Assembly: GCA_964522485.1 (NCBI GenBank)
Contig: CAZFUS010000003.1
Coordinates: forward strand, 1 to 64,000
Length of the DNA: 64,000 bases
Direction: 5' to 3'
From: Methylohalomonas sp964522485
Lineage (GTDB): Bacteria > Pseudomonadota > Gammaproteobacteria > Methylohalomonadales > Methylohalomonadaceae
Each line of letters opens with the position of its first letter. Positions within the stretch are counted from its first letter, which is position 1. Below are positions 1 through 8,721 of the stretch, one piece after another. A program made the translations under genes and the position numbers. The notes beneath the pieces were generated by a model that was given only the letters and a program-made list of their open reading frames with translations, searched no databases and was not told where the DNA came from.

Positions 1-588
1 CATTTCAATGAAACTGCTTTTTGCCTGCAGCTCGTTATTCACCTCGCCCTGCAGGAAATGCCATCCGGCATTCTTCAGACGTTGGCTCGTCGAGATAAAA
101 ATGTCTGAGTAATAGACGCCGGCGGTCTTGAAATTCCGGTGGCGGCAGAAATATACTTGATATTCTGGCTGATATTCGAATTGCAACAGCCTTCTTTGCC
201 GGGTGATTTTGCGCAGAAAGACCGGCGCCAGAAATCCGCATTCCGGGTGGCGTCCAAAATAGTCCTCGATGAATGCATGATCATCCTCGGTAACACGGCG
301 CACGATCTGGGTGTCGTCCTGCAGAAAACAGAGCGTCTGATCGCCGCTGACCGATTCCAGGGCCAGCTGCATGTTGGAATACAGCCCGCCGTGCTCATCG
401 CCCGTACCATGTTTCCCCGATACAATCCTGTGCCTTGGCCGCAGGTCTTCGAGAATATTGCAGGTATCGGGATCGTCGCTCCGATCATCGTAAATGATGA
501 TGTCCGATTCCGGTGCACAGTGTTCTATGGACTCGATGCAATTCTTCAGAAATTGCCCGCGATTGTAGGAGAAGACAAAAAAGATCAT
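1..588 (-). CDS. Family 2-like glycosyltransferase, 3' end cut by window edge
   Basis: This minus-strand frame stays open from an ATG at 588 to the window edge, giving the first 196 residues of a longer protein. The N-terminus (MIFFVFSYNRGQFLKNCIES) has the look of a GT-A glycosyltransferase: a beta strand, the S/T-x-N-R element, then a strand ending in IIIYDDRSDDPDT, and later a second acidic element, CFLQDDTQ, that would bind the nucleotide-sugar/metal. Such enzymes act at the cytoplasmic face of the inner membrane in lipopolysaccharide core, O-chain or capsule synthesis. It precedes two more transferase-like genes on the same strand and faces kdkA, which fits a surface-glycan locus. The sugar and acceptor cannot be read from sequence. 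No strong ribosome binding site is visible at 588. Confidence 0.75.
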   Translation of the reverse strand, partial: MIFFVFSYNRGQFLKNCIESIEHCAPESDIIIYDDRSDDPDTCNILEDLRPRHRIVSGKHGTGDEHGGLYSNMQLALESVSGDQTLCFLQDDTQIVRRVTEDDHAFIEDYFGRHPECGFLAPVFLRKITRQRRLLQFEYQPEYQVYFCRHRNFKTAGVYYSDIFISTSQRLKNAGWHFLQGEVNNELQAKSSFIEM

Positions 589-697
589 TGAATGATGGTC
601 TCTCAACCGGTCATTGCTGATAGCCGCAGCATTCGGTAGAGCTTATGAATACAGCGCCATAAGCGGATATTAATGAATTGCCGGGATCACTACAATT

Positions 698-1642
698 TCA
701 GATCTCGTGGAGCAAAGGCAGCAGTAATGGCACGTATTCATCAGCGCCCCAGAGCTGGCGGCCGCTGCTCTGCGAATGGATAGTGACATAGTGACTGTCA
801 GTATCCTGAAGCAGCTGCAGGAACCGGCTGCGCACAGTCTGTGGATCGTTGGCATCAAACAGATAGCGCATCACCCGATCGGAGCGCCAGTCGATATGCT
901 GCTGATCAGCGAATAATCGGAGATAGGTCCGATAGGTGGCGAATTCCGACCACCGGCGGGGCGGCTGCCGTAGCAGTACTTTCCACCAGGTCTGTTTGTG
1001 ATGCATCTCCAGCCAGGACATCATCGAACGGACCAAAGGCGCATGAAAGACGAACGGTGTATCGAAATAAATGTCGATCTCTGAACCGGCCGGCAGGTGC
1101 CCGCCGAAAAGTTTCTGCGCCTGGCGGTTCCAGTTCCGTACCTTTCTGTCGGCCAGGTGAGCCGGGCCCTTGTGCTCGAAGCAGACAATCCTGCGGGCGT
1201 CGAGGAAGTCATCGGCTCTGGCATGGTGTGTCACGACCACATCCGAATCCAGAACCACGACATTGTCGATGTCACTGGCTGCTGCCAGCGCGAGTTTGGA
1301 GATCTGCTGCACGTGCCAGCCGGTGTAATGTACCCACCCGGGCCATTTGATGCGACGGGCCAGACTGCCCATGATGCGGGTCATGTCGCGGCCGAACCGC
1401 GCCCCGTATTGACGGGCTTTCCGGCGCCTCTTTTCCACTTCGGCGGGCAGAATGTCGGCCGTCGATACCAAATCCACGCCGGAACCGGCGTACTGCCGGA
1501 AAACATCCATGTCTTCGGTCTGCACGACGATATGATGACGCAGGGATTTCAGCGCCGATCGTTCAACCGACGCTCGCAGCAACTCGAAGTGCTGTCTGTC
1601 TCCTGCCCAGGTTGGTGTCAGCAGACATACTTGCTGGCTCAT
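698..1642 (-). CDS. DUF6492-like putative glycosyltransferase
   Basis: A protein of 314 residues beginning MSQQVCLLTPTWAGDRQHFE, with a GT-A-like layout: an N-terminal strand, conserved VQTED around residue 45, and an acidic VVLDSDVVV motif near residue 135 that resembles the metal-binding DXD of nucleotide-sugar transferases. The whole pattern matches the DUF6492 family, which is often found in surface polysaccharide loci but is not biochemically defined. The start at 1642 is chosen because GGAG lies seven bases upstream; a longer frame begins only at a TTG at 1681. It sits between two other transferase-like genes on the same strand. Product sugar is unknown. Confidence 0.7.
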   Translation of the reverse strand: MSQQVCLLTPTWAGDRQHFELLRASVERSALKSLRHHIVVQTEDMDVFRQYAGSGVDLVSTADILPAEVEKRRRKARQYGARFGRDMTRIMGSLARRIKWPGWVHYTGWHVQQISKLALAAASDIDNVVVLDSDVVVTHHARADDFLDARRIVCFEHKGPAHLADRKVRNWNRQAQKLFGGHLPAGSEIDIYFDTPFVFHAPLVRSMMSWLEMHHKQTWWKVLLRQPPRRWSEFATYRTYLRLFADQQHIDWRSDRVMRYLFDANDPQTVRSRFLQLLQDTDSHYVTIHSQSSGRQLWGADEYVPLLLPLLHEI

Positions 1643-1721
1643 TCCGGTACTCCCGCCATCCTGTTCTTTGAAAATGGACAATAACCGGATCTCCCGGAGT
1701 TCAGCAGACCATCCGGTACGG

Positions 1722-2642
1722 CTATCGATGGCACCGATCCCGGAACCATGCCTGCATATGCCGAATGCGGCTTCGGATACGACCTATCAATGAATCCGTA
1801 CCGTAACGGCCTTTCAGGGCATGCCGGATTCTGTAGACACCGGGGATGTCCAGCGGCACGCCCTGAGTCCGCAGCAGCCAGCGGAAGGCACGATCCTCAT
1901 GTGCCTTGCGCCACCGACTTGCGGGTTTCTGGTATATCGCCAGAGTGGCGCAATAACCGCAGGCCCGTGCTACGTCACCGTGTGTAATCTGCAGGGGACC
2001 GGTTGCTCTTGTGAGTTCCCGCAGAATGAATGGCTTCGGATCGATGTCCTGAATCCAGGACTGCCGGTTCCCGTTCGCTAATAAAGGGTCGTCCTCTGCC
2101 AGCAGGGGCGTGACCCGCTCGTGACGCGGGAACACCAGCGCATCGCGCCGGCCCTGTAGAGCCTCGGTCAGACCATCCAGACAGCCTTCACGGAACAGGA
2201 CATCACAATCAGTGAACCATATCCAGTCGGCCCGGGTTACGTGCGCAGCCATGTTTCTGCCGATTGCGCGACGGAACAAGCGCTCTTTGGGCAGAGCCCA
2301 CCAGTTCCACTGTATGTTCGGTATATTCATTTTACCGAAATAGTCCAATAGCGAGGCGGTAGGTGTGTCTTCATTCGAATAAAAGACTGTCATCGTGACC
2401 GTCGATTGTCGGGGCGGGAAAATCGTGAGAGAACTGAGCTGATAGGCCAGGAAACGTGAATATTTCCAACAGTGACTGACGATTTCAATATTGAGCTTGC
2501 CGCGCCGCGCCGCTCTGTCCTCAACAGCCGGCAATAGCGGCTGAAACCACTGCGCCGGCACCATGCCTGATGCGGCAAAACGGAAGAACCCGAGTGACAG
2601 AGTATGTCGCCAACGCGCGGAAAAACTTTCGGTATTATTCAT
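1722..2642 (-). CDS. GT-A type glycosyltransferase
   Basis: A 306-residue protein. From about residue 50 it has a glycosyltransferase-like fold: IEIVSHCWKYSRFLAYQL, a strand ending YSNEDTPT, then WIWFTDCDVLF with a DXD motif, and a later HEDRAFRWLL element typical of the acceptor-side acidic residue. No signal peptide or membrane segment is evident, so it should act in the cytoplasm on a lipid-linked or core acceptor. The ATG at 2642 overlaps the TGA of a small upstream frame (ATGA), suggesting coupling. Together with its two downstream neighbours and the divergent kdkA it points to lipopolysaccharide or capsule assembly. The exact linkage is not inferable. Confidence 0.72.
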   Translation of the reverse strand: MNNTESFSARWRHTLSLGFFRFAASGMVPAQWFQPLLPAVEDRAARRGKLNIEIVSHCWKYSRFLAYQLSSLTIFPPRQSTVTMTVFYSNEDTPTASLLDYFGKMNIPNIQWNWWALPKERLFRRAIGRNMAAHVTRADWIWFTDCDVLFREGCLDGLTEALQGRRDALVFPRHERVTPLLAEDDPLLANGNRQSWIQDIDPKPFILRELTRATGPLQITHGDVARACGYCATLAIYQKPASRWRKAHEDRAFRWLLRTQGVPLDIPGVYRIRHALKGRYGTDSLIGRIRSRIRHMQAWFRDRCHR

Positions 2643-2761
2643 AACTCTGTTATTGGAGCTTTCTTAAAATCCACAGTCAAGACGGACAGAGTGGCTTTCT
2701 TCAGTATTCGCAGCAGGTTAAAGACTTTTCTGTTCTGAATCGCTTCATATACTTTTAACAT
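2639..2761 (-). CDS. Possible 40-residue basic peptide upstream of glycosyltransferase
   Basis: A short frame from ATG at 2761 to TGA at 2639 encodes about 40 residues, starting MLKVYEAIQNRKVFNLLRIL and rich in Lys and Leu. Its stop overlaps the next gene's start as ATGA, an arrangement typical of coupled genes. No Shine-Dalgarno sequence is seen and the frame could be a chance opening or the remnant of a longer gene, since it stays open some way upstream without an ATG. Family unknown. Confidence 0.28.
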   Translation of the reverse strand: MLKVYEAIQNRKVFNLLRILKKATLSVLTVDFKKAPITEL

Positions 2762-2982
2762 TGAGCGTACTGTACGGATCAAGGATAATGAGCTGAAAAC
2801 AGATGATGGTATCCTCCAGCCCGGTCCCCGCCACTTCCATTTTATCTATTCCCGCATGAAATCACCCGATTAACAAGCCCGGTAAAACTGATGAGCCATC
2901 AATGTCTCTGTTACTTGGCTGAGCCGCTTGTGCATCTGCGAACACCGGTCTGGCTGAAGCTGGATATTCTCCATGTTTGCCG
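2762..2982. other. Divergent intergenic region before kdkA
   Basis: This gap must hold the promoters of the leftward transferase genes and of kdkA. It is more AT-rich than the coding DNA around it. I see no convincing -35/-10 pair, strong hairpin or repeat. Confidence 0.4.
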
Positions 2983-3732
2983 ATGTATCGAAATACATAT
3001 GCTGCCATGTCTGCTGACGCCCTGATCGTAAGAGAGCGCGAATGTGTGATCCTGGTGCGGCCTGAATTTTCAGCCCGCGTGACAGCGGAATCTTTCGACC
3101 CCTTGTGCTGGGGGAAGCATGCCGTTCCGGTTGATACCGGTGGGCGCGGTGCAGCCTGGTTTCTGAACGGCGAAAAGTTAATCTGGCTGCTGAGATGTTA
3201 TCAGCGCGGTGGCTTGGTTGCGCCCTTCAATAAGGAAACCCACTGGTACCACGGGCAGAAGGCAGTTCGCTCGTTTGCGGAGTTCCATTTGCTGAACAGA
3301 CTCTACAGCCTGGGACTGCCCGTACCTCAGCCGGTGGCGGCCTGCTATTACAGAGTCGCCGGCTTCTGGTACCGGGCAAAAATTATTGTCACCCGAATTC
3401 CCGGAGCGGTGCCGTTTTCCGCATACCTTCTCAGCAATGAGTCATCTCTCTGGGCCAGTGTGGGACAACTGATACGGCGCTTTCATGATCGCGGTGTCTA
3501 TCATGCTGATCTTAATTGCCATAATATCCTGATATCAGGCCCATCACTTTACCTGGTCGATTTTGACAAGAGTGGAATCCGGCGTGGCAGTCGCTGGAAA
3601 TACAGAAATCTGCAAAGACTGCGACGTTCGATAAACAAAGTACTTGATAATAGTGCTCCCGAGGAAACGGAAAGACGCTGGCAGGAACTGGTGCGCGGTT
3701 ATGAGACTTTCGAGGATCCGATTTGTCACTGA
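2983..3732 (+). CDS. kdkA: 3-deoxy-D-manno-octulosonic acid (Kdo) kinase
   Basis: KdkA phosphorylates the first Kdo of the lipopolysaccharide inner core with ATP at the cytoplasmic membrane. The protein (about 249 residues) carries the protein-kinase-like core of the WaaP/KdkA family: GGRGAAWF glycine loop, a basic region LLRCYQRGG, the catalytic loop HADLNCHNILI with the base Asp, and DFDK replacing DFG. Family members are usually about 235-250 residues, so it is complete. The start is uncertain: ATGs at 2983 and 3007 both lack a clear ribosome site, and a TTG at 2977 is also in frame. Facing glycosyltransferases agree with a lipopolysaccharide role. Phosphorylated Kdo is typical of cores with a single Kdo (family knowledge). 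Confidence 0.88.
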   Translation: MYRNTYAAMSADALIVRERECVILVRPEFSARVTAESFDPLCWGKHAVPVDTGGRGAAWFLNGEKLIWLLRCYQRGGLVAPFNKETHWYHGQKAVRSFAEFHLLNRLYSLGLPVPQPVAACYYRVAGFWYRAKIIVTRIPGAVPFSAYLLSNESSLWASVGQLIRRFHDRGVYHADLNCHNILISGPSLYLVDFDKSGIRRGSRWKYRNLQRLRRSINKVLDNSAPEETERRWQELVRGYETFEDPICH

Positions 3733-3826
3733 AGCTCCTGATCTCATGCAATTGAGGCCGAGGTACATATGCTGTTCATCCCGCTCTTCAGTTCAATATG
3801 CTGACCCCGGCTGTTAGAATTCTGAA

Positions 3827-4720
3827 ATGGTACGAGACAGGTATCGCCGGGCTGCATCGGAGGGCATCCACATCTGGGTGGCGATTTTCATCTTCGCCCT
3901 CTTTGCGGTGGGTTATTATTTCTGGCAGCGGGAGAGCACGGCTCCTGAGCCGGTTCCGGAGGCCACGAGGACTCCGGGCAGCCCGGATCGGGAGCCGCCG
4001 GTGTCGGATGAACCTGCCGAATCAGGGCCGAAATACCCGGTGGAGGAAGTATCACCGCTCTCGGCCGAACAGGAGGAGTCCCTGCGGATGCCCAGCTGGG
4101 ATGTGCCTTTGCCATCGCTGGATGAGAGTGATGCCGTACTCGAGGAAGAGGTAGCGAAGCAGTCCGACGAGGCTGAGAAACGGCTGGAAGATTTATTCAT
4201 CATGGATTCGTTCGTCCGTCATTTTGTTGTGACAGTGGATAACGTGACACGGTCCAAACTGCCGCAGAAGTATACCTTTACTCAACCTCCTGAGGGCAGA
4301 TTTCTGGTTACCCAGACCGAAGATGGCGAGTATCAAATCAATCCCGAGAATTATTCCCGCTACGAGCGTTATATCCGGTTTGTGGAGACTTTCGGCACAG
4401 ACAATTTTGTATCACTGTACGTACGCTATTATCCGCTGTTCCAGCAGGCTTATGAGGAACTGGGTTACCCGGACAAATACTTCAATGACCGTCTCGTCCA
4501 GGTGATCGACCATTTGCTGGCAACACCCGATGTGGAATATCCAATCAAGCTGGTACGACCGAAAACTTTCTATGAATTTGACGATCCGGAGCTGAATGAA
4601 CTATCTGCCGGACAGAAACTCATCCTGCGTATCGGCCCCGATAACGCCGCCAGGATCAAGTCAGAACTGCGGGAACTCAGAGCTGCACTGACGACTCTGA
4701 CCACAAACAGGCAAGGCTGA
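3827..4720 (+). CDS. DUF3014 family membrane-anchored protein
   Basis: A 297-residue protein with one transmembrane helix near residues 16-33 (IWVAIFIFALFAVGYYFW), then a Pro/Glu-rich linker to about residue 95, then a globular periplasmic domain. The conserved stretch includes FIMDSFVRHFVVTVDNVTRS and later NFVSLYVRYYPLFQQAYEELG, which match DUF3014. The domain has no assigned function; its topology suggests an inner-membrane protein with its main mass in the periplasm. It is followed ten bases later by a secreted protein gene and probably shares its transcript. Confidence 0.72.
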   Translation: MVRDRYRRAASEGIHIWVAIFIFALFAVGYYFWQRESTAPEPVPEATRTPGSPDREPPVSDEPAESGPKYPVEEVSPLSAEQEESLRMPSWDVPLPSLDESDAVLEEEVAKQSDEAEKRLEDLFIMDSFVRHFVVTVDNVTRSKLPQKYTFTQPPEGRFLVTQTEDGEYQINPENYSRYERYIRFVETFGTDNFVSLYVRYYPLFQQAYEELGYPDKYFNDRLVQVIDHLLATPDVEYPIKLVRPKTFYEFDDPELNELSAGQKLILRIGPDNAARIKSELRELRAALTTLTTNRQG

Positions 4721-4730
4721 CTGAATTTCC

Positions 4731-5354
4731 ATGAGAATTGTATCGATGTTTTTCCTGCTGGGACTGCTCAGTCTCGGCACTCGTGCCAGCGACGACGCTG
4801 TGCCGTTCGGCCTTGACTGGGGTATGACAGAGGCGGAGCTGCGTCTTGATGGCGTGCTGATGTTTTTGAGGACCCATGATACGGCACATTTCACCTCTTA
4901 CCTGGTGAAAGACATACCGGAGGCTCTGGGGGATGCGGGTGCGCATTCTGTCTGGTTAACCGCTGATCATGGCCTGCAGAGAATTACCGTTACGGGAGAA
5001 ATCATCCGCAATGACGCAACCGGTCATAAAATTAAGCAGCGTTACAAGCGCCTCAGGAAGCTGCTGCAGGAACGTTACGGCCAGCCCACACGGATACGGG
5101 AATACAGCGGACGTCAGAAGTACACGGCCTACTACGAATTCTATCAGTGCCTGGAATATCAGGGTTGTGGCAACTGGGCCAGCTATTACGGACGCGGTCG
5201 TACTACAGTCAGCCTCCGTGTCCATGGTGTTGATCGGGATTCGGGCTACTACCGTTTGATCTTTAAAGGGCCGCACTGGCGTAATGACTGGCTGGAGTCT
5301 GAACAGAGCGCCGGTATCCGCAGTGAACGTTTCAATGAACGTGAATCCGGGTAG
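4731..5354 (+). CDS. Secreted protein of unknown function
   Basis: I do not recognise a family. The 207-residue product opens with a signal peptide (MRIVSMFFLLGLLSLGTRAS) with likely cleavage after ARAS-type sequence near residue 20. The mature part has VPFGLDWGMTEAEL, reminiscent of small periplasmic or lipoprotein domains that begin with a 'fGm' element, two Cys about five residues apart (QCLEYQGC, possible disulfide), and many aromatic and basic residues. It starts 10 bp after the DUF3014 gene, so the two are likely co-transcribed envelope proteins. It ends 41 bp before the convergent uup gene. Confidence 0.6.
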   Translation: MRIVSMFFLLGLLSLGTRASDDAVPFGLDWGMTEAELRLDGVLMFLRTHDTAHFTSYLVKDIPEALGDAGAHSVWLTADHGLQRITVTGEIIRNDATGHKIKQRYKRLRKLLQERYGQPTRIREYSGRQKYTAYYEFYQCLEYQGCGNWASYYGRGRTTVSLRVHGVDRDSGYYRLIFKGPHWRNDWLESEQSAGIRSERFNERESG

Positions 5355-5395
5355 GCCATAAAACTCAGGATACAGCTGGCAGTTACTGCGAATGA

Positions 5396-7300
5396 TCAGC
5401 TGGATTGGCTCTCCAGTTCATCCCAGCGCGCCAGCGCCTGATCCAGCTCCAGCTGCCTGGTTTTCAGTGTCTCCATCACCGGCTGAATTGTCTCGAACGG
5501 CTGGGAATAAAACTCCGGATCGGCGACCTGTTGCTGAAGCTGTTGAATCGCCAGCTCCAGTGTCTCGATCCTGTCCGGTAACTGTTCCAGTTCCCGCTTA
5601 TGTTTGTAACTCAGCTTCTTCGGCTGGCTGGCTGTTTTATTTTCGCTGCCGGTGTGTAGATTATTCGCGTGTTTTCCCCGGTTCGAATCGTCGGTTTCCC
5701 TGAGTTTTCTGCCCTGGCGCAGCCAGTCGCTGTAGCCGCCAGCATAACGCTGCACCCGGCCGCCGGCTTCGAACACCAGTACGCTGGTCACGGCGTTATC
5801 CAGAAATTCGCGATCATGACTGACGATGATCAGTGTGCCCTGGTAATCGACCAGTTTCTGTTCCAGTACTTCCAGTGTTTCCATATCGAGATCATTGGTC
5901 GGTTCATCAAGCACCAGCAGGTTACTTGGACGGGTAAACAGTCGCGCCAGAATGACGCGGTTCTTCTCGCCGCCGGACAGGGCCCGAATCGGTGTCATGG
6001 CCCGCTTGGTACTGAACAGAAACCCCCGTAGGTAACCGATGACGTGACGATCCTTGCCATTGAGTTTGATGTATTCGCGGCCGTCGCCGACGATTTCGGC
6101 GATGGTTTTGTCCGGATCGAGGTGGCGGCGCATCTGGTCGAAGTAGCCGACGTCGAGATTGGTGCCGATTTTGACCGTTCCGCTTTGCGGCTCGATCTCC
6201 CCGAGCATGATACGCAGCAGGGTGCTCTTGCCGACACCGTTGTTGCCGATCAGCCCGATGCGGTCACCGCGCATGACCTTGAGACTGAGTTTGTTGATCA
6301 GCGGCTCACCGCTGTAGCTGTGGCAGACGTTGTGTAACTCAATCACCTTACGGCCGGATTCATTATCCGATTCTTCTATGTGAATACGCGCCTGCGCCGG
6401 GCGTTTGACTTTCTGGCGTTCGGCATATTCCTCGCGCATGGCCTCGAGCGCACGGACGCGGCCCTCGTTGCGTGTGCGCCGGGCCTTGATGCCGGTACGA
6501 ATCCAGGTTTCTTCCTCCGCCAGTTTTTTCTCGAAATTGACTTTGTCAGTATGCTCGGCGTTCAAGGCCTCTTCCTTGCGACGCAGGAAATTCCGGTAAT
6601 CGCCGGGCCAGCTCGTAAGCCGGGTGCGATCGATCTCGACGATACGGGTCGCCAGACGTTGCAGGAACGCACGGTCATGGGTAATGAATAGAACACTGCC
6701 TTCGAAGTTGCGGATGCGATCTTCCAGCCACTGGATCGCGGCAAGGTCAAGATGGTTGGTGGGTTCGTCCAGCAGCAGCAGTTCGGGGTTGGACACCAGT
6801 GCGCGGGCAAGACCGACGCGACGCTGCCAGCCACCCGAGAGTTCGTGCAAGTAGTTTTCAGCGGGCAGATCGAGTTCCGATAGCACGGTCTCCACACGCT
6901 GATTCAGATTCCAGCCGCCCTCGGCTTCGATGCGGTGCTGCAAGTCCTCGAGTTCACGCAGTCCTTTCTGGTCAAGGGGTTGTGCCGACCGCGCGCGGTA
7001 TTCATCGATAAGTCTGCCCAGATGGACCAGTCCGCCGGCGACAAAGGCGTGCACAGTCTGGTCGAGTTCGGTCGGCAGAGCCTGGTGCAACTGGCTGAGG
7101 CGCAGTGCCTGACGATGGCGGATCTCACCCGAGTCGGGCACCTGCTCGCCCATGATAAGCCGCAGCAGCGTGGACTTGCCGGCACCATTGCGGCCGATCA
7201 GGCAGACACGCTCGTCAGGTTCGATGGTGAAGTCGGCGTGGCGCAGGATGGGTAGATCGCCGAATTCCAGCGACACATCATCGATGCTCAGCAGGGACAT
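5396..7300 (-). CDS. uup: ABC-F family ATPase Uup
   Basis: A soluble protein of 634 residues with two ATP-binding cassettes and no membrane domain. The first Walker A (GRNGAGKST) is at residues 36-44 with LSGGW signature near 150; the second Walker A (GNNGVGKST) is near 350 with LSGGEKN near 435. The Lys/Glu-rich linker between the cassettes and the C-terminal coiled-coil (about residues 555-630, RELEQLPDRIETLELAIQQL) are diagnostic of Uup rather than EttA. ABC-F proteins act on the ribosome, and Uup also binds branched DNA and affects transposon excision. The start at 7300 is the first ATG; an in-frame TTG at 7312 is less likely. Confidence 0.9.
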   Translation of the reverse strand: MSLLSIDDVSLEFGDLPILRHADFTIEPDERVCLIGRNGAGKSTLLRLIMGEQVPDSGEIRHRQALRLSQLHQALPTELDQTVHAFVAGGLVHLGRLIDEYRARSAQPLDQKGLRELEDLQHRIEAEGGWNLNQRVETVLSELDLPAENYLHELSGGWQRRVGLARALVSNPELLLLDEPTNHLDLAAIQWLEDRIRNFEGSVLFITHDRAFLQRLATRIVEIDRTRLTSWPGDYRNFLRRKEEALNAEHTDKVNFEKKLAEEETWIRTGIKARRTRNEGRVRALEAMREEYAERQKVKRPAQARIHIEESDNESGRKVIELHNVCHSYSGEPLINKLSLKVMRGDRIGLIGNNGVGKSTLLRIMLGEIEPQSGTVKIGTNLDVGYFDQMRRHLDPDKTIAEIVGDGREYIKLNGKDRHVIGYLRGFLFSTKRAMTPIRALSGGEKNRVILARLFTRPSNLLVLDEPTNDLDMETLEVLEQKLVDYQGTLIIVSHDREFLDNAVTSVLVFEAGGRVQRYAGGYSDWLRQGRKLRETDDSNRGKHANNLHTGSENKTASQPKKLSYKHKRELEQLPDRIETLELAIQQLQQQVADPEFYSQPFETIQPVMETLKTRQLELDQALARWDELESQSS

Positions 7301-7425
7301 GGCAGACGGCAATTATGCAGCTTTGTCAATTCGGCGACTGGCTCGCTCCTGAAAGGGCCTCCCACACAATAAAAGCCGAATACAAGGCAGGATTGATAAC
7401 ATAGGAGGCGGCTTTCAGCCGGCGA

Positions 7426-7848
7426 CTAGGGCATCTGAATGCCGCCGCCACCACCGGGCATGCCACCTTGACCGCCGAAGCCACCCTGTCCGCCATAGCC
7501 GCCGCCCATCTTGTCCGGCGTTATGATGCCGCCACCGGCCTGTTCGCGGCGCAGCTCCTGCAGTTCATCGAGCGTTTTTTCCAGCGCCTTCTGGGCCGCG
7601 TCGGGATATTCCTCAAGGGCGTTTTCCAGACTGTCGGCTTCCAGCGGGAAACTGAGTGGCAGTGAGCCCATGGGTGTCATCAGTGAGGCCTGGCCGACAT
7701 ACAGCACCTGGCGCTTGTCATCACGTGAGCCGTCCTTGTAGACGGGGGTCAGTTTCATGACGGTGCCGACGCGGCGGTCGGTATACACTTCTTCGGTGTA
7801 GAGATTGGTCTCATCAAGCTTGATTTCCGGTAATTCCTGCTCGGCCAT
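7426..7848 (-). CDS. Cytosolic protein of unknown function with Gly-rich tail
   Basis: A 140-residue acidic protein beginning MAEQELPEIKLDETNLYTEE, with a conserved-looking core (VYTDRRVGTVMKLTPV, then VLYVGQASLMTPMGSLPLSF) and a helical segment EYPDAAQKALEKTLDELQEL. The last 30 residues are nearly all Gly, Gln and Met. Similar proteins of unknown function occur in sulfur-oxidising and related gammaproteobacteria, as far as I recall. No signal peptide is present. GAGG lies about ten bases before the ATG at 7848, which favours this start over an upstream in-frame one at 7908. Confidence 0.62.
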   Translation of the reverse strand: MAEQELPEIKLDETNLYTEEVYTDRRVGTVMKLTPVYKDGSRDDKRQVLYVGQASLMTPMGSLPLSFPLEADSLENALEEYPDAAQKALEKTLDELQELRREQAGGGIITPDKMGGGYGGQGGFGGQGGMPGGGGGIQMP

Positions 7849-7971
7849 GGTACGGATACCTCGGTTGCATTGCTGAATTTCAGCAGGATACCAGATCGCT
7901 GCAGGCATGCCTAAACTGGCAGTGTCGGCCAGTTGGTGCGGGCGGCATGCGCACGGTTGTTCCGGCGGGCC

Positions 7972-8011
7972 AAAAAAAGAGGCCCGGATGGGAGACCGGG
8001 CCTGAGTTTTT
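7972..8011 (-). terminator. Intrinsic terminator after the Spy-like gene
   Basis: A stem AGGCCCGG/CCGGGCCT (7980-7987 with 7996-8003) is followed on the minus strand by a run of seven T. On the plus strand it is followed by five T, so it can act in both directions. It lies about 90 bp after the stop of the Spy-like gene. Confidence 0.85.
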
Positions 8012-8099
8012 AAATGACGGACTGAAGTGCAGGGTGCGAGGAGAGAGTGCGGAACGAAGGTTGAAAGATACGTTCCGAATCAGTCCGCATTCAAAATGG

Positions 8100-8447
8100 T
8101 TACTGCGTCTGGCTGGTTTCCTGCTGGCGCTTCTGCTTCCACTGCTCGCGCTTTTCCTGCCAGCGCTGCTTGCGTTCGGTGCGCATCTGCTCGAGCTTGG
8201 TCTGCTGCTCGTCATTCAGGATGTCGTTCAGACGGGCGTGAGTTTCCTCACGCAAAGCCTTGCGCTTTTCATGCTGTTCCTGGAACAGGCTTTCCACCTG
8301 GGTTTTCTGCTCGGCGGTCAGTTCCAGCTTTTCGCTCATATGGTTGATCATGCGATCACCGTGTTTGCCGCCGTGAGCGGGGACCGCCATGATGACGGCC
8401 GGCAGTACAACTGCGGCGACAGCACTTGCAATAAAGGTCTTTTTCAT
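8100..8447 (-). CDS. Spy/CpxP-like periplasmic chaperone
   Basis: A 115-residue periplasmic protein. Residues 1-24 form a signal peptide (MKKTFIASAVAAVVLPAVIM). The mature part is almost wholly helical and carries the family motif twice: LTAEQ at 43-47 and a second, LNDEQ, near 77-81, followed by a Lys/Gln/Arg-rich tail. Spy and CpxP are cradle-like dimers that hold unfolded periplasmic proteins or dampen CpxA. GAGGAG lies eight bases before the ATG. The baeR and baeS genes lie just upstream on the same strand; in E. coli Spy is a BaeR target, so control by the adjacent system is likely here (inference). Confidence 0.82.
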   Translation of the reverse strand: MKKTFIASAVAAVVLPAVIMAVPAHGGKHGDRMINHMSEKLELTAEQKTQVESLFQEQHEKRKALREETHARLNDILNDEQQTKLEQMRTERKQRWQEKREQWKQKRQQETSQTQ

Positions 8448-8721
8448 CGGTCAACTCCTCATCAATTATGTTTGATCCGGGTTCCTTGTTCTGAACCCAT
8501 GTTGAACAGACTAGTGGCGGATTGAGGAGCGACTGGGGAGGAATCTTGCAAATAATTTGGAATTGACGATTGTCTGCCGTTCAGCCATTCCAAATCCTGT
8601 GAGAGGTGCTTTCAAGCGGCAATATTGACATCAGCTTCTCAGATCGCCGGTTGAGACCGCCTCCCGCAAAGCAAATAAAAAAACACAGGATCTGCAGGGG
8701 CTGCCTGCGGCCGCGATTGAA

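Noticed and set aside
1097..1684. Plus-strand open frame of 195 codons inside the DUF6492-like gene
   Set aside because: It is the antisense of a well-supported gene, shows no family motif and has no ribosome site.
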